64,000 nt of DNA from Flavobacteriales bacterium (GCA_018883325.1 VEQH01000002.1:62001-126000), one strand, 5' to 3'. Shown: positions 1 through 9,629, numbered from the stretch's first letter. Numbers and translations are program-made. The notes: a model not told the origin generated them from the sequence alone.

Positions 1-379
1 CTGAAATTTTTTCATGACTTACGCCACAAACAATATCGTATTCCAAAGCATGACTAAAAGGCCCGTGACCGATATCGTGCAATAAAATCGCCAAATTAAC
101 AGCTCGCTCTTCTTCAATTGTGATTTCATGACCTTTGCGTCGAATCGTTGAAATAGCTTGTGTCATCAAATGCATTGCGCCCAAAACATGGTGAAAACGT
201 GTGTGAATCGCACCAGGATAAACCAAATGACTCAAGCCCAATTGCATAATCCGACGGAGACGCTGCATGAAAGGATGTTCAATGATGTCAAAAATAAATT
301 CGTCGGGAATCGAAATAAAACCATAAACTGGGTCGTTTACTATTTTCTTCTTGTTATTTTGGTTTAAACTAGGTCGCAA
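1..379 (-). CDS. HD superfamily phosphohydrolase, N-terminal part (cut by window edge)
   Basis: The minus-strand reading frame translates as an HD-domain protein of the dGTPase/SAMHD1-like group. It shows the family N-terminus NDPVYGFISIPDEFIFD, then a HPFMQRLRRIMQLGLS helix, a TRFHHVLGAMHLM segment with metal-binding His residues, and the HD pair itself in LLHDIGHGPFSHALE. Such proteins hydrolyse phosphate esters or nucleotides; the substrate cannot be told from sequence. The C-terminal part lies outside the window. There is no in-frame ATG near the 5' end. A TTG at 377-379 fits the usual short N-terminus, and a second TTG at 404-406 is possible. The gene is divergent from porX, with under 50 nt between them, so the two promoters must overlap. 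Confidence 0.85.
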   Translation of the reverse strand, partial: MRPSLNQNNKKKIVNDPVYGFISIPDEFIFDIIEHPFMQRLRRIMQLGLSHLVYPGAIHTRFHHVLGAMHLMTQAISTIRRKGHEITIEEERAVNLAILLHDIGHGPFSHALEYDIVCGVSHEKIS

Positions 380-426
380 GTGCTTAACTTTAAATTTTCT
401 ATTCAAAACTATTAAAAATAAGACAA

Positions 427-1974
427 ATGCAGGGTAAAATTCTTTGGGCGGACGATGAAATTGAGTTGTTGAAACCTCACATTCTATTTTTAGAAGCAAA
501 AGGTTACAGTGTTGACCCCGTTACAAATGGGATGGACGCAGTTGATAAAGTTCAAGAAAAATCCTACGATATTATCTTTTTGGATGAAAATATGCCAGGA
601 ATTTCTGGACTTGAAGCATTGTCTAAAATAAAGGAAATCAACCCGTTGGTTCCCGTAGTGATGATTACTAAAAGTGAAGAAGAATACATTATGGAAGAAG
701 CAATTGGCAGTAAAATTGCCGATTACTTAATCAAACCTGTGAATCCAAATCAGATTTTATTGAGCATTAAAAAGAATCTCGACCACAGCAAATTAGTTTC
801 TCAAAAAACAAATTCGAACTATCAACAAGAATTTCGTCAATTGGGAATGTTGCTAAATGGACGTTTAGATGCACAAGAATGGAGCGATTTATATGCAAAA
901 TTGTGTTTTTGGGAATTAGAATTGGATAAAATTGAAGATTCTGGAATGCGAGAAATTCTGGAAATGCAGAAAAAAGAAGCCAATCATTTGTTTGCTGATT
1001 TCATTGAAGATAATTATTTGGATTGGATGAATGGAACTGAAGAAGCGCCACAAATGATTCATTCTTTGATAAAAGATAAAATTGCACCGAAAATTGGACA
1101 AGAAAAACTGGCAGTACTTGTGATTGATAATCTACGTTATGACCAATGGAAGATGGTTGAACCAATTTTCTCCAAGTACTTTGTGAAAGAAGAAGAAGAA
1201 ATTATTTACTCTATTCTGCCAACAGCAACTCACTATGCACGAAATGCATTTTTTGCAGGTTTACTTCCTTCAGAAATCGAAAAACGTTTTCCTAATTTAT
1301 GGAAAAATGAAGAAGATGAAGGTGGGAAAAATATGCACGAAAAAGATTTCTTGGAGGCAAACTTAAAACGACTTGGTAAAAACGTAAAATGGTCGTATCA
1401 TAAAATTACGAATGTTGAAGCCGGGAAAAAATTGTCGGAAAACTTCAATACGATTAAGGAAAATGATGTGAATTTCATCGTTTATAATTTTGTGGATATG
1501 CTTTCTCACGCGCGAACAGAAATGGAAGTTATTCGGGAATTAGCAGAAAACGAAGCGGCATATCGTTCGATTACTGTTTCTTGGTTGGAGCATTCTCCGC
1601 TTCTAGAAATCATCAAAAAAATAGCTGATGCTGGAATTCGTTTGGTAATTACCACGGATCACGGAACAATTCGTGTGAAAAATCCAGTGAAAATCGTAGG
1701 AGAACGCAATACAAACACGAATCTTCGCTATAAAGCAGGTCGCGGCTTGAATTACAATACGAAAGAAGTTTTTGTAGTGAAAAATCCACAGGAAGCGTTT
1801 TTGCCAAAATTGAAAATGTCGGCGGAATTTGTTTTTGCAAGGGAGCAAGATTTCTTTGTCTATCCCAACAATTACAACCATTTCGTGAATTATTACAGCG
1901 ACACTTTCCAACACGGTGGAATTTCATTGGAAGAATTACTGATTCCTTATGTGGTTATGAAAGCAAGAAAGTAA
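427..1974 (+). CDS. porX: PorX: response regulator with PglZ (alkaline-phosphatase-fold) effector domain
   Basis: This 515-residue protein has an N-terminal receiver domain: acidic pair D9/D10, phospho-acceptor D53 in FLDENMPG, switch T81, conserved K103. A helical linker follows, then a PglZ domain of the alkaline phosphatase superfamily (about 225-515). Candidate metal-site and nucleophile residues are D234, T266/T268 in LPTATHYARN, D357 and H361 in VDMLSHAR, D411-H412 in TTDHGT and H496. PorX is a cytoplasmic regulator of the type IX secretion system that works with the sensor PorY and SigP. Published work describes its PglZ domain as a zinc-dependent phosphodiesterase acting on oligonucleotides. 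Length and domain order are normal. No other T9SS machinery gene is in the window, but a T9SS cargo protein is encoded at 9630-17054. Confidence 0.95.
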   Translation: MQGKILWADDEIELLKPHILFLEAKGYSVDPVTNGMDAVDKVQEKSYDIIFLDENMPGISGLEALSKIKEINPLVPVVMITKSEEEYIMEEAIGSKIADYLIKPVNPNQILLSIKKNLDHSKLVSQKTNSNYQQEFRQLGMLLNGRLDAQEWSDLYAKLCFWELELDKIEDSGMREILEMQKKEANHLFADFIEDNYLDWMNGTEEAPQMIHSLIKDKIAPKIGQEKLAVLVIDNLRYDQWKMVEPIFSKYFVKEEEEIIYSILPTATHYARNAFFAGLLPSEIEKRFPNLWKNEEDEGGKNMHEKDFLEANLKRLGKNVKWSYHKITNVEAGKKLSENFNTIKENDVNFIVYNFVDMLSHARTEMEVIRELAENEAAYRSITVSWLEHSPLLEIIKKIADAGIRLVITTDHGTIRVKNPVKIVGERNTNTNLRYKAGRGLNYNTKEVFVVKNPQEAFLPKLKMSAEFVFAREQDFFVYPNNYNHFVNYYSDTFQHGGISLEELLIPYVVMKARK

Positions 1975-2100
1975 TTTTATCTTGAAATTTAGAAGATTTC
2001 AAAATAAAGCAGAAACCATCATCATTTTAAACCGCTCAACTATTCTTTAAAAAAGTAGTTGTAACTTTTGCTTCTTTTGAAAGTCTTGCTGAAAAAACAT

Positions 2101-4611
2101 ATGGGTTTAAAACTACTTTTTTACTTTTCTGGGCTTTTATTTTTATTCTTGAATCAAAACATTGTTTCTGCACAGGTATTGAAAGGAACCGTAAAGGACA
2201 TAAAAGGTCAAGAAATTCCTTTTGCAAAAATAAGAATTGTCAATACTTCTTACGGTGCTGTTGCTAATGGACTTGGTGTTTATCAACTTGAGCTAAAAAG
2301 CGGAATTCATATCATTGATTTTAGTGCTCCAGGCTACAAAACGAAAAGAGACACGGTACAACTTTCTCAAAATATAAATCATTCTGTTGTCCTTGAAGAC
2401 GATATAAAAGAATTAGAGGAAGTAACAGTAGCTTATCAAACAAAACGAGAGCGCGGAAAAGAAATTATGAAACAAGTGATTGATAAACGTCCCTATTATC
2501 AAGATTTGATTTCGAGCTATAGCTGTGATACTTATTGTTACTCATCTTTAGAAAAGGGAAAGCTAGACAGTATTCAAAAAGATTCAATAATTGGAAAAGA
2601 AAAATTAAATATTTTAGAGTGGCGAGCAAAATCGTTTGTAGGTGGACAAAATCGCTTCAAAGATGAATTTTATGCATTCAACGATTTCACAGATGTTAGC
2701 CAACAAATGAATGGTGCTAGTTTTGAAGTAACTATTGAAGGAGAAGGGAATTTAGCTTCTATTGGAGAAACAGACTCAAAAAATCCCTATTTGTTCATTA
2801 ATGGAATTAAAGATGCTCATTTTTCACTTCTTGACAACACAATTGACGCACCAGGTTTAACTCAAAACCCATTGATTTCACCCCTAGCCTTCAATGGAAT
2901 GCTTTATTATTCTTATTATCTGGAACAAAGTTTAGTTGATAGCACAGGGAAACTTATTTACGAGATTCGAGTGAAACCTAAGTTTATCCAAGAAGCATTA
3001 TTTGAAGGCACACTATTCGTTCAAGACAGCACATGGCAATTGCTTTCCTATGATTTAGCAATCAATCCTGGAGTTTTACTTTACTTTAAAGACATGCACA
3101 TCTCCGCTGATTATAAAGAGATAAACCAACGAATCATTCCCGAAAGAAAAGATTTTATTTACACCATTAAAGAAGGTAAAACATTGATTTATGGAATAGC
3201 TCGTGTTCGACACAAAGACTATGATTTTCAGGAACTTAATAAACCTTCAAAGTTTTGGTTGGAAAGCAGCACATTCGCAAAAGATGCATTTGATAGAGAT
3301 TCTAGTTATTGGAACGAACATAGACCTTTTGCTTTGAATGATTTAGAACAAAAATTTATTCGAGAACAAGACAGTATTATCACTTACCACGAAAGCGACG
3401 AATACTTACGGAAAACGGATAGTACACGCAATAGAATTACATTTTTAAGTGTAGTTTTTAATGGTATTGGTCATATAAACTCTTTTAAAAAATACAGTTT
3501 CACATTCAACCCATTGATTTCTCAAGTGATTCCTTTTGGAGTGGGCGGTTACCGTCATCGCTTGCAATTTGACTTCAGAAAAGAATTTAAAGACGGAACC
3601 TATTTCACTGTTCGACCAGATATTGATTATGGATTTCTGAACAAAGACGTAAAAGGTGGATTTGGAGGAACCTATATGTTTAATCCAATGAATTTCGCAA
3701 AAATAGGCTTTGAAGTGGGTGATGTGTATGATTTTGTGACTAGTAATCAAAATATTCAAGGAACTTTTGCTCCATCAAATCGTGTCCGAAATAAGAAAAT
3801 TGAAGCGACTTATTCGCAAGAAATCACCAACGGATTGTATTTAAAATCCAAAGTTTTGTTTTCAGACCGCCAATCGCTTGATAGTTTAAAATATCCTAGT
3901 TGGATTTCGTTTTTTGGAAATTTTCAACAAGCACAAAAATTTGACCCTTATCGTATTTTACTTGGAACCATTGAATTAGAATACCATTTTCGCCAAAAAT
4001 TTTACATTCGCAGAAACCGTAAAGTGGTGCTAGGTTCGCCTTGGCCAGTACTCAATCTCGTTTACAGAAAAGGTATTCCATCTGTTTTTGGAGCACAAGC
4101 TAATTTTGATTTTCTAGAATTACAAATTCGCGATGAATTGAAATTTAACTCTTTTGGAAATTCAGAAATAAAATTCAAAGCAGGAACATTTCTTCGAAAA
4201 CAAGATTTAAGAATCATTGAACATACTTTTTTCAGACCTTCAGACCGCTATTTTTTCTCAAATCCAACCAATACTTTACAATTATTAGACACAGCATTAA
4301 ACACTTCCAATTCATACTTCCAATTGAATTACATTCATCATTTCAATGGTTTTTTCCTCAATAAAGTTTGGTTATTGAATCGCTTAAAACTAGAAGAAAC
4401 AGTAGGTGGAAGTATGTTGTATATTCCAGATGCCAACTTTGCTCAAATTGAAATGTATGCAGGAATTGAACGAAAAATTAGGATAAGAAAATCAATTTTC
4501 AAATTAGGAGTATATGCCGTAACGCAAGCAAATAGTTTAACCAATGCTTCTATCAACTTTAAATTTGGAGTTAACTTTTACAATTCATTTACTGATAAAT
4601 GGGATTATTAA
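2101..4611 (+). CDS. DUF5686 / carboxypeptidase-like regulatory domain outer-membrane protein
   Basis: The protein is 836 residues from the ATG at 2101. I prefer this ATG to a TTG 33 nt upstream because it opens directly on a clean signal peptide (MGLKLLFYFSGLLFLFLNQN, cleavage after VSAQ). Residues about 26-110 form a CarboxypepD-reg-like beta-sandwich (VLKGTVKDIKGQEIPFAKIRI). The rest matches the DUF5686 family of Bacteroidota and ends in aromatic-rich alternating strands with a terminal WDY, as in an outer-membrane beta-barrel. The family is widespread in Bacteroidota and its function is unknown. It may form a transcription unit with the TonB-dependent receptor 57 nt downstream. Confidence 0.85.
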   Translation: MGLKLLFYFSGLLFLFLNQNIVSAQVLKGTVKDIKGQEIPFAKIRIVNTSYGAVANGLGVYQLELKSGIHIIDFSAPGYKTKRDTVQLSQNINHSVVLEDDIKELEEVTVAYQTKRERGKEIMKQVIDKRPYYQDLISSYSCDTYCYSSLEKGKLDSIQKDSIIGKEKLNILEWRAKSFVGGQNRFKDEFYAFNDFTDVSQQMNGASFEVTIEGEGNLASIGETDSKNPYLFINGIKDAHFSLLDNTIDAPGLTQNPLISPLAFNGMLYYSYYLEQSLVDSTGKLIYEIRVKPKFIQEALFEGTLFVQDSTWQLLSYDLAINPGVLLYFKDMHISADYKEINQRIIPERKDFIYTIKEGKTLIYGIARVRHKDYDFQELNKPSKFWLESSTFAKDAFDRDSSYWNEHRPFALNDLEQKFIREQDSIITYHESDEYLRKTDSTRNRITFLSVVFNGIGHINSFKKYSFTFNPLISQVIPFGVGGYRHRLQFDFRKEFKDGTYFTVRPDIDYGFLNKDVKGGFGGTYMFNPMNFAKIGFEVGDVYDFVTSNQNIQGTFAPSNRVRNKKIEATYSQEITNGLYLKSKVLFSDRQSLDSLKYPSWISFFGNFQQAQKFDPYRILLGTIELEYHFRQKFYIRRNRKVVLGSPWPVLNLVYRKGIPSVFGAQANFDFLELQIRDELKFNSFGNSEIKFKAGTFLRKQDLRIIEHTFFRPSDRYFFSNPTNTLQLLDTALNTSNSYFQLNYIHHFNGFFLNKVWLLNRLKLEETVGGSMLYIPDANFAQIEMYAGIERKIRIRKSIFKLGVYAVTQANSLTNASINFKFGVNFYNSFTDKWDY

Positions 4612-4668
4612 TACTTTAGAATTCAAAGTTAAGTTGCTATTTTTGAGCAACAATCTAACTGCTCTAAC

Positions 4669-7059
4669 ATGTTTTGGAAATCAACTAGTACAAGAAATCT
4701 ATTCCATTTATTGATTTTACTAGTTTGTTTTTTGGGATTCTCTTCCTTCTTTGCACAAACTATCACGCAAACTATCAAAGGAAAAATAATTGATCAAGAT
4801 ACGAAAGCAGCGATTTTTGGTGCAAAAATCATTCTTGTTAACACATCCCCAATTATAGGAACTACAAGTGATAACGATGGTTTTTTTACGATTGAAAAAG
4901 TTCCAATTGGACGTTACGATGTGAAAATATCGTATTTGGGCTATGAGGATGTTAAATTACAACAGGTTCAATTGAATAGTGGGAAAGAATTGATTTTGAA
5001 TATTGAATTGAGTGAAAGCATTAAAAATCTTGAAACGGTAACCGTTAAAGCAAATTCAAAGAATAAACCATTAAACGAAATGGCGACTGTGAGTGTGCGT
5101 TCGTTTAATGTGGAGGAAACTCAACGTTATGCCGCTAGTTTCAATGATCCTGCGCGAATGGCTGTTTCTTTTGCCGGAGTAAACACAAGCAACGACGCAA
5201 GCAATGAAATTATCGTTCGCGGAAATTCTGCTCGTGGTATGCTTTGGCGAGTTGAAGGTATTGAAATCCCAAGTCCGAATCATTTTAGTAATGGAGAAGG
5301 TGGCTCTGGTGGTGGAATTAGTATTTTGAGCAGTCAAATTTTAGGTTCCTCCGATTTTTACACAGGAGCGTTTCCTGCAGAATATGGCAATGCACTTTCA
5401 GGAGTTTTTGACATCAAATTCAGAAAAGGAAATTACCAAAAGAGAGAATATTCCTTTCAAGTGGGAATTTTAGGAATGCAAACATCATTGGAAGGTCCGT
5501 TTAGTAAAAAATATACTGGCTCGTATTTGATAAATTATCGATATTCAACCTTGATAATGTTAAATGCAATCGGACTTCCAATCGTAGAAAATGCGCTTGT
5601 TCCTCAATTTCAAGACGTGAATTATAATTTTTTCTTTCCAACTAAAAAAGCGGGAAACTTTACTGTTTTTGGACTCGGTGGACTTTCAACCGCAGGAGAA
5701 TTAGCTGTGAAAGATTCAACGACCTGGGAAAAAAGATCAGACCGATATCAAGACAATAATTATCAGCTTATTGGTGTTAGCGGAATCACACATACTTATT
5801 TATTCAAAAACCAAAAAGCATATTTAAAAACTGTTTTAGCCTTTTCGAGTGATGATTTAAAATACAGATTGGATTCGTTGGATAATAATTATGGACTTAC
5901 AACTGCTTACAGTGAGAAATTTTCATATAAGACAATTCGTTTCAATTCGTTCTTAAATCACAAGTTTAATGCGCAAAATATCCTTCGAGTTGGAATGAAT
6001 TACAGTCAATATTTTTATTCCATTTTATCAAAGGGCTTAGAACTAACAAGTGGAGAACAAGGAACTTTTGTTGATGAAAATGGGAATACAGGTTTAGTTC
6101 AAGCTTATGCACAATGGAAATATAAAATCAGTGATAAAATGGATTTGAACACGGGTTATCACAGTAGTCATTTTGTTTTAAATCAACAAACAAAAGTGGA
6201 ACCTAGAATTGGATTTCAATGGAGATTTAAACCTAAACAAAGTTTTAGTGCTGGCGTTGGATTGCACAGTCGAATTGAACCGATTTCTGTTTATCTAGCA
6301 CGAAGTTATAATGATAGCATAAATTATACGCAACCTAACTTCAATTTAGGTTTGACCAATTCGTTTCATTCTGTTGCAGGCTATGATTGGAATTTTGGAG
6401 AAAACACACGTTTAAAAACAGAAATTTATTACCAATATTTGTTCAATGTTCCTGTTGACACAAGCTTTGGAAACAATGAAAGCATTTTAAATTTCAACGC
6501 AGGTGTGACAAGATCTTCTTTTATCAACAGTGGTATTGGAAGAAATTATGGAATGGAAATTACAATAGAAAAATTCTTTTCCAAAAACTACTTTTTTCTT
6601 TTTACAGGATCTTTATTTCAATCTGAATATAGCCTTGGGGAAGGTGTTTGGCGAAATACACGCTTCAACGGAAACTATATGTTAAACGCATTGGGAGGTT
6701 ATGAATTCAAGTTTGGAAAAAACAAGAAAAATAGCATCGGTGCAAACACAAGAATTACGTTAAGAGGAGGAAATCGCTATACGCCAATCAATGAGGTAGC
6801 ATCTAAACTTGCTGGATATGAAATACTTTACACAGATCAGGCGTTTAGTAAGCAAGCGCCAAATTATTTTCGCACCGATATTTCAGCAAACATTCGATTC
6901 AATTATGAAAAATGGGCATTTAGCATTGCAGTAGAAATTCAAAATGTTACAAACCGATTAAATATCAACCGCTACTTTTTCGACCCATACACTAAAGAAG
7001 TTCGGAGCGCTTTAATGTTCGGAATAATGCCTGTTTTTAACTTTAAGTTTGAGTTTTAA
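4669..7059 (+). CDS. TonB-dependent receptor with carboxypeptidase-like N-terminal domain
   Basis: This 796-residue protein has a signal peptide ending near residue 29 (SSFFAQ), a CarboxypepD-reg-like domain at about 36-118 (GKIIDQDTKAAIFGAKIILVN), a TonB plug with the IIVRGNSARGMLWRVEGIEI motif, and a 22-strand-type barrel that ends in Phe (FNFKFEF). It is an outer-membrane active transporter energised by TonB. It is shorter than SusC-type receptors and has no SusD neighbour, so a polysaccharide-utilisation role is not indicated; the ligand cannot be told. A Gly/Ser-rich stretch (GEGGSGGGIS) sits in the plug. The leader has a short dyad, GTTGCT/AGCAAC, at 4633-4651, around a TATTTTTG box. 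Confidence 0.9.
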   Translation: MFWKSTSTRNLFHLLILLVCFLGFSSFFAQTITQTIKGKIIDQDTKAAIFGAKIILVNTSPIIGTTSDNDGFFTIEKVPIGRYDVKISYLGYEDVKLQQVQLNSGKELILNIELSESIKNLETVTVKANSKNKPLNEMATVSVRSFNVEETQRYAASFNDPARMAVSFAGVNTSNDASNEIIVRGNSARGMLWRVEGIEIPSPNHFSNGEGGSGGGISILSSQILGSSDFYTGAFPAEYGNALSGVFDIKFRKGNYQKREYSFQVGILGMQTSLEGPFSKKYTGSYLINYRYSTLIMLNAIGLPIVENALVPQFQDVNYNFFFPTKKAGNFTVFGLGGLSTAGELAVKDSTTWEKRSDRYQDNNYQLIGVSGITHTYLFKNQKAYLKTVLAFSSDDLKYRLDSLDNNYGLTTAYSEKFSYKTIRFNSFLNHKFNAQNILRVGMNYSQYFYSILSKGLELTSGEQGTFVDENGNTGLVQAYAQWKYKISDKMDLNTGYHSSHFVLNQQTKVEPRIGFQWRFKPKQSFSAGVGLHSRIEPISVYLARSYNDSINYTQPNFNLGLTNSFHSVAGYDWNFGENTRLKTEIYYQYLFNVPVDTSFGNNESILNFNAGVTRSSFINSGIGRNYGMEITIEKFFSKNYFFLFTGSLFQSEYSLGEGVWRNTRFNGNYMLNALGGYEFKFGKNKKNSIGANTRITLRGGNRYTPINEVASKLAGYEILYTDQAFSKQAPNYFRTDISANIRFNYEKWAFSIAVEIQNVTNRLNINRYFFDPYTKEVRSALMFGIMPVFNFKFEF

Positions 7060-7164
7060 AACTGTTTTCAAAAAAAATCAAAACAAGAATTAGCGGTACA
7101 AAAATTGAGATAAGCATTTAAAAACCGTTCACAATGGAAAGATTATAAATATTTCATTGAATCC

Positions 7165-7193
7165 TTGAAGACCTTTTTGTTTACTTAACTTTG
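7165..7193 (+). promoter_or_regulatory. Bacteroidota-type promoter (-33 TTG / -7 TAnnTTTG)
   Basis: TAACTTTG at 7186-7193 is a perfect match to the -7 consensus TAnnTTTG of the Bacteroidota primary sigma factor. A TTG at 7165-7167 lies 18 nt upstream, close to the usual spacing. The start codon at 7207 follows after only about a dozen bases, giving a very short leader. The call rests on consensus match and position only. Confidence 0.5.
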
Positions 7194-7206
7194 TAATAAA
7201 AAATTA

Positions 7207-9129
7207 ATGAATTTAAAAAAAATCATATTTCTAGGTCTAATCGCCTTAGGTATAACTTCATTTTTAATTCCAATTATAAGTTCATCGGAGCACGTTGTCA
7301 TAAAATTTTCAGAGCCTAACCCCGCTCCTACCCAATGGATTAATCCAGCATTAACTCAATTAAATAAACTAGCTGCATACGAACAAGCACTTGCTATTGA
7401 AAATGAAATCGTTGTTCTTAAAAACGAGGATAATGTTTTACCACTTGGAAATTTAAATCGAAAAATCACTCATTTATCAATTGGTGGCGACTCAAAATCA
7501 TTTGAAGAAACAAGTAATCTTTTCACCGATTTTGATACTTCAATTCGAATTTCAAGCTCAGACTTTGCCACAAAGAACAACGCAATTTTAAATAATTCAG
7601 ATTTAATTATTTTATCCATTCATGCTGATAATGCTGGAAGTGATAAAAATGAAATTAAGAAAGAGTATGCGTCGATTGTGAATGAAATTACGAATTCAAA
7701 TCCAATTTCTATTTGTGTTTTTGGAAATTTGGACTTCTTAAATCATCTAAATTTAAAAAACATAAAATCTATTTCTTTTGCTCCTGAAAACCATGAAATT
7801 GCACAAAACGTTGTTGCACAGCAATTATTCGGAGCTATTGAAGCCAAAGGAAAACTGAAAAGTAATAGCGGACAAAAATTCAAAATTGGAGATGGAATAC
7901 AATTCAAAATGAACGGTCGATTAAAATTTACACAACCCGAAGAAGTTGGAATTCAAAGCGCTGATTTAGCTAAAATTGATGAAATCGCAAGTAACGGAAT
8001 GAACGTTAAAGCTTATCCTGGTTGCCAAATAGTTGTGGCAATTGAAGACAAAATCATTTACAGAAAAAGCTTCGGTACAGCGACCTATTCTGATAAAGAG
8101 GCGAAAGTAAAAAATGATGATTTATATGACATTGCTTCAGTAACCAAAATTGCTGCTTCAACCTTAATGGCTTTGCATTTACATTCAAAACAACAATTTA
8201 ATTTGAATAAAAATTTAGGAGATTACTTACCTGAATTAACCGCTAAAACGCCCTATCATTCCGTATTGATTAAAGACATGATGGCACATCAAGCAGGATT
8301 TAAACCTTGGATTGCATTTAATAAAAACACCTATTCGGCCGATCAATTAAATCCTGAAATTTATTCAACCACAAAAAAAGAAGGTTTTACAAAACAAGTC
8401 GCAGCAGGTATTTACGTTCGTGATAATTATGTTGATGTCATGTTTGAAGAAATTGTTAAAGCGCCACTTGGATCAAAGAAATACGAATATTCTGATTTGT
8501 GTTTTTATTTCGTGCAAAAAATTGTTGAAAAGCAAATTCACGAAGGTCAGAACACTTATTTAAGAAACAATATTTATCTACCAATGGGATTGAGAAATGT
8601 CAGTTATTTACCGCTCAATTTTTATCCTAAAAACAGAATCATACCAACAGTTGACGAGAAAATTTTTAGAAATCAATTACTTCAAGGATATGTTCACGAT
8701 CAAGGAGCTGCATTGCTAGGAGGCGTTGGTGGACATGCTGGGTTGTTCTCTAATGCAACAGACTTAGCGAGTATTATGCAACTTTTTCTGAACAAAGGAA
8801 AATATGCTGGTTTCAGCTTTTTCAATGCAGAATCGATTGATGAATTTACGAAACAACAATTTCAAGGAAATAAGCGCGGAGCTGGTTTTGATAGACCAAG
8901 TGCAAGTGGAGGTGGAACTTGTGCTAAATCAGCGTCTCAACAGAGTTTTGGACATTCTGGTTTTACAGGAACGCTTGCTTGGGCAGATCCAAAGGACAAG
9001 GTGATTTTTGTGTTTTTATCAAATCGTGTTCACCCAGATCCAGAAAATTGGAAGCTACGCGACATGCACATTAGAACTGATATTCAAGAAGTTGTTTATC
9101 AGGCTTTGAATAAACGAATAAAAAAGTAA
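7207..9129 (+). CDS. Class C beta-lactamase-related serine hydrolase with N-terminal GH3 C-terminal-like domain
   Basis: The protein has 640 residues and a signal anchor at about 5-25. Residues about 58-235 begin with ALAIENEIVVLKNEDNVLPL, the hallmark opening of the C-terminal (second) domain of GH3 glycosidases. The GH3 catalytic TIM barrel that should precede it is absent. Residues about 250-635 form a beta-lactamase/transpeptidase-like domain with S311-V-T-K314 (nucleophile and general base), Y428-S-D430, and H583-S-G585 in HSGFTGT. In many Bacteroidota a full GH3 N-acetylglucosaminidase is fused to such a domain and acts on peptidoglycan or muropeptides; this looks like a shortened version. 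A periplasmic or outer-membrane location is inferred. It is monocistronic, with its own promoter just upstream. Confidence 0.85.
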   Translation: MNLKKIIFLGLIALGITSFLIPIISSSEHVVIKFSEPNPAPTQWINPALTQLNKLAAYEQALAIENEIVVLKNEDNVLPLGNLNRKITHLSIGGDSKSFEETSNLFTDFDTSIRISSSDFATKNNAILNNSDLIILSIHADNAGSDKNEIKKEYASIVNEITNSNPISICVFGNLDFLNHLNLKNIKSISFAPENHEIAQNVVAQQLFGAIEAKGKLKSNSGQKFKIGDGIQFKMNGRLKFTQPEEVGIQSADLAKIDEIASNGMNVKAYPGCQIVVAIEDKIIYRKSFGTATYSDKEAKVKNDDLYDIASVTKIAASTLMALHLHSKQQFNLNKNLGDYLPELTAKTPYHSVLIKDMMAHQAGFKPWIAFNKNTYSADQLNPEIYSTTKKEGFTKQVAAGIYVRDNYVDVMFEEIVKAPLGSKKYEYSDLCFYFVQKIVEKQIHEGQNTYLRNNIYLPMGLRNVSYLPLNFYPKNRIIPTVDEKIFRNQLLQGYVHDQGAALLGGVGGHAGLFSNATDLASIMQLFLNKGKYAGFSFFNAESIDEFTKQQFQGNKRGAGFDRPSASGGGTCAKSASQQSFGHSGFTGTLAWADPKDKVIFVFLSNRVHPDPENWKLRDMHIRTDIQEVVYQALNKRIKK

Positions 9130-9139
9130 GAATAATATT

Positions 9140-9428
9140 AACCTGAGTTCAATTATTAAAATTGGATTCAGACCGCTCAGAAACAATGAGTTACGAGCAA
9201 TGCTTTTGAAGGTTTACCTTCGGTGCTACTCCGTGGTATCGGGATAAATCGATAAAGTGTTTTGAAGTAAATTGTTGTTTATCAGCGGAATACTTTATCG
9301 CTTTACATAAAAACCAGTTATACTGCGTTGTTTCCTCTCAATTTAGCCCGCTAAATCTTCGAGAAAACGCCTTGTCTAACAGATTTTTATGTTAATCTGA
9401 ATTTCAATTTTACAATCGAACTCAGGTT
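9140..9428. repeat. 289-bp inverted-repeat element (MITE-like), outer pair
   Basis: The left arm 9140-9171 begins AACCTGAGTTC and the right arm 9397-9428 ends GAACTCAGGTT. The outer 11 bases pair perfectly, and most of the 32-base arms pair if one small gap per arm is allowed. Inside lie two more dyads: CGATAAAGT (9250-9258) with ACTTTATCG (9292-9300), and a hairpin centred on AATTTAGCCCGCTAAAT near 9340-9356, flanked by GCGTT and AACGC. No ORF of note is inside. The possible 3-bp flank ATT on both sides is weak in such AT-rich DNA. It lies between convergent genes, consistent with a non-autonomous mobile element or a structured RNA/terminator region. Confidence 0.6.
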
Positions 9429-9430
9429 AT

Positions 9431-9552
9431 TAAGACCGTTACAAAACTCGCTACTTGTCGTTACTCTAAAAATTTAAAATCCTCATTTACAAGAGTAAAC
9501 TCCGGGTTTAAATTTTTAGAAAGCCTAATTTTCGACTTTTGAAACAGTCTTA
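9431..9552. repeat. 122-bp inverted-repeat element next to the first
   Basis: The left arm 9431-9450 (TAAGACCGTTACAAAACTCG) pairs with 9533-9552 at 17 of 20 positions. A perfect inner 13-bp pair, CTAAAAATTTAAA at 9466-9478 and TTTAAATTTTTAG at 9507-9519, lies within it. The whole block can fold as one long interrupted hairpin. It starts only two bases after the larger element ends and precedes the 3' end of the giant adhesin gene, so it could also end transcription from either side. Confidence 0.55.
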
Positions 9553-9629
9553 TTGATTTATAAAAATACTTCTGCTATTTCATTTAACTAGTAAAAATTT
9601 AAGCCTTCAACTTTAGAATTAAATTGAGA

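Noticed and set aside
158-367. 69-residue plus-strand ORF at the window start
   Set aside because: It is antisense to the HD-domain protein, whose minus-strand translation is clearly conserved.
1603-1914. Two overlapping minus-strand ORFs inside porX
   Set aside because: They are shadows of the PglZ domain, which carries all conserved motifs on the plus strand.
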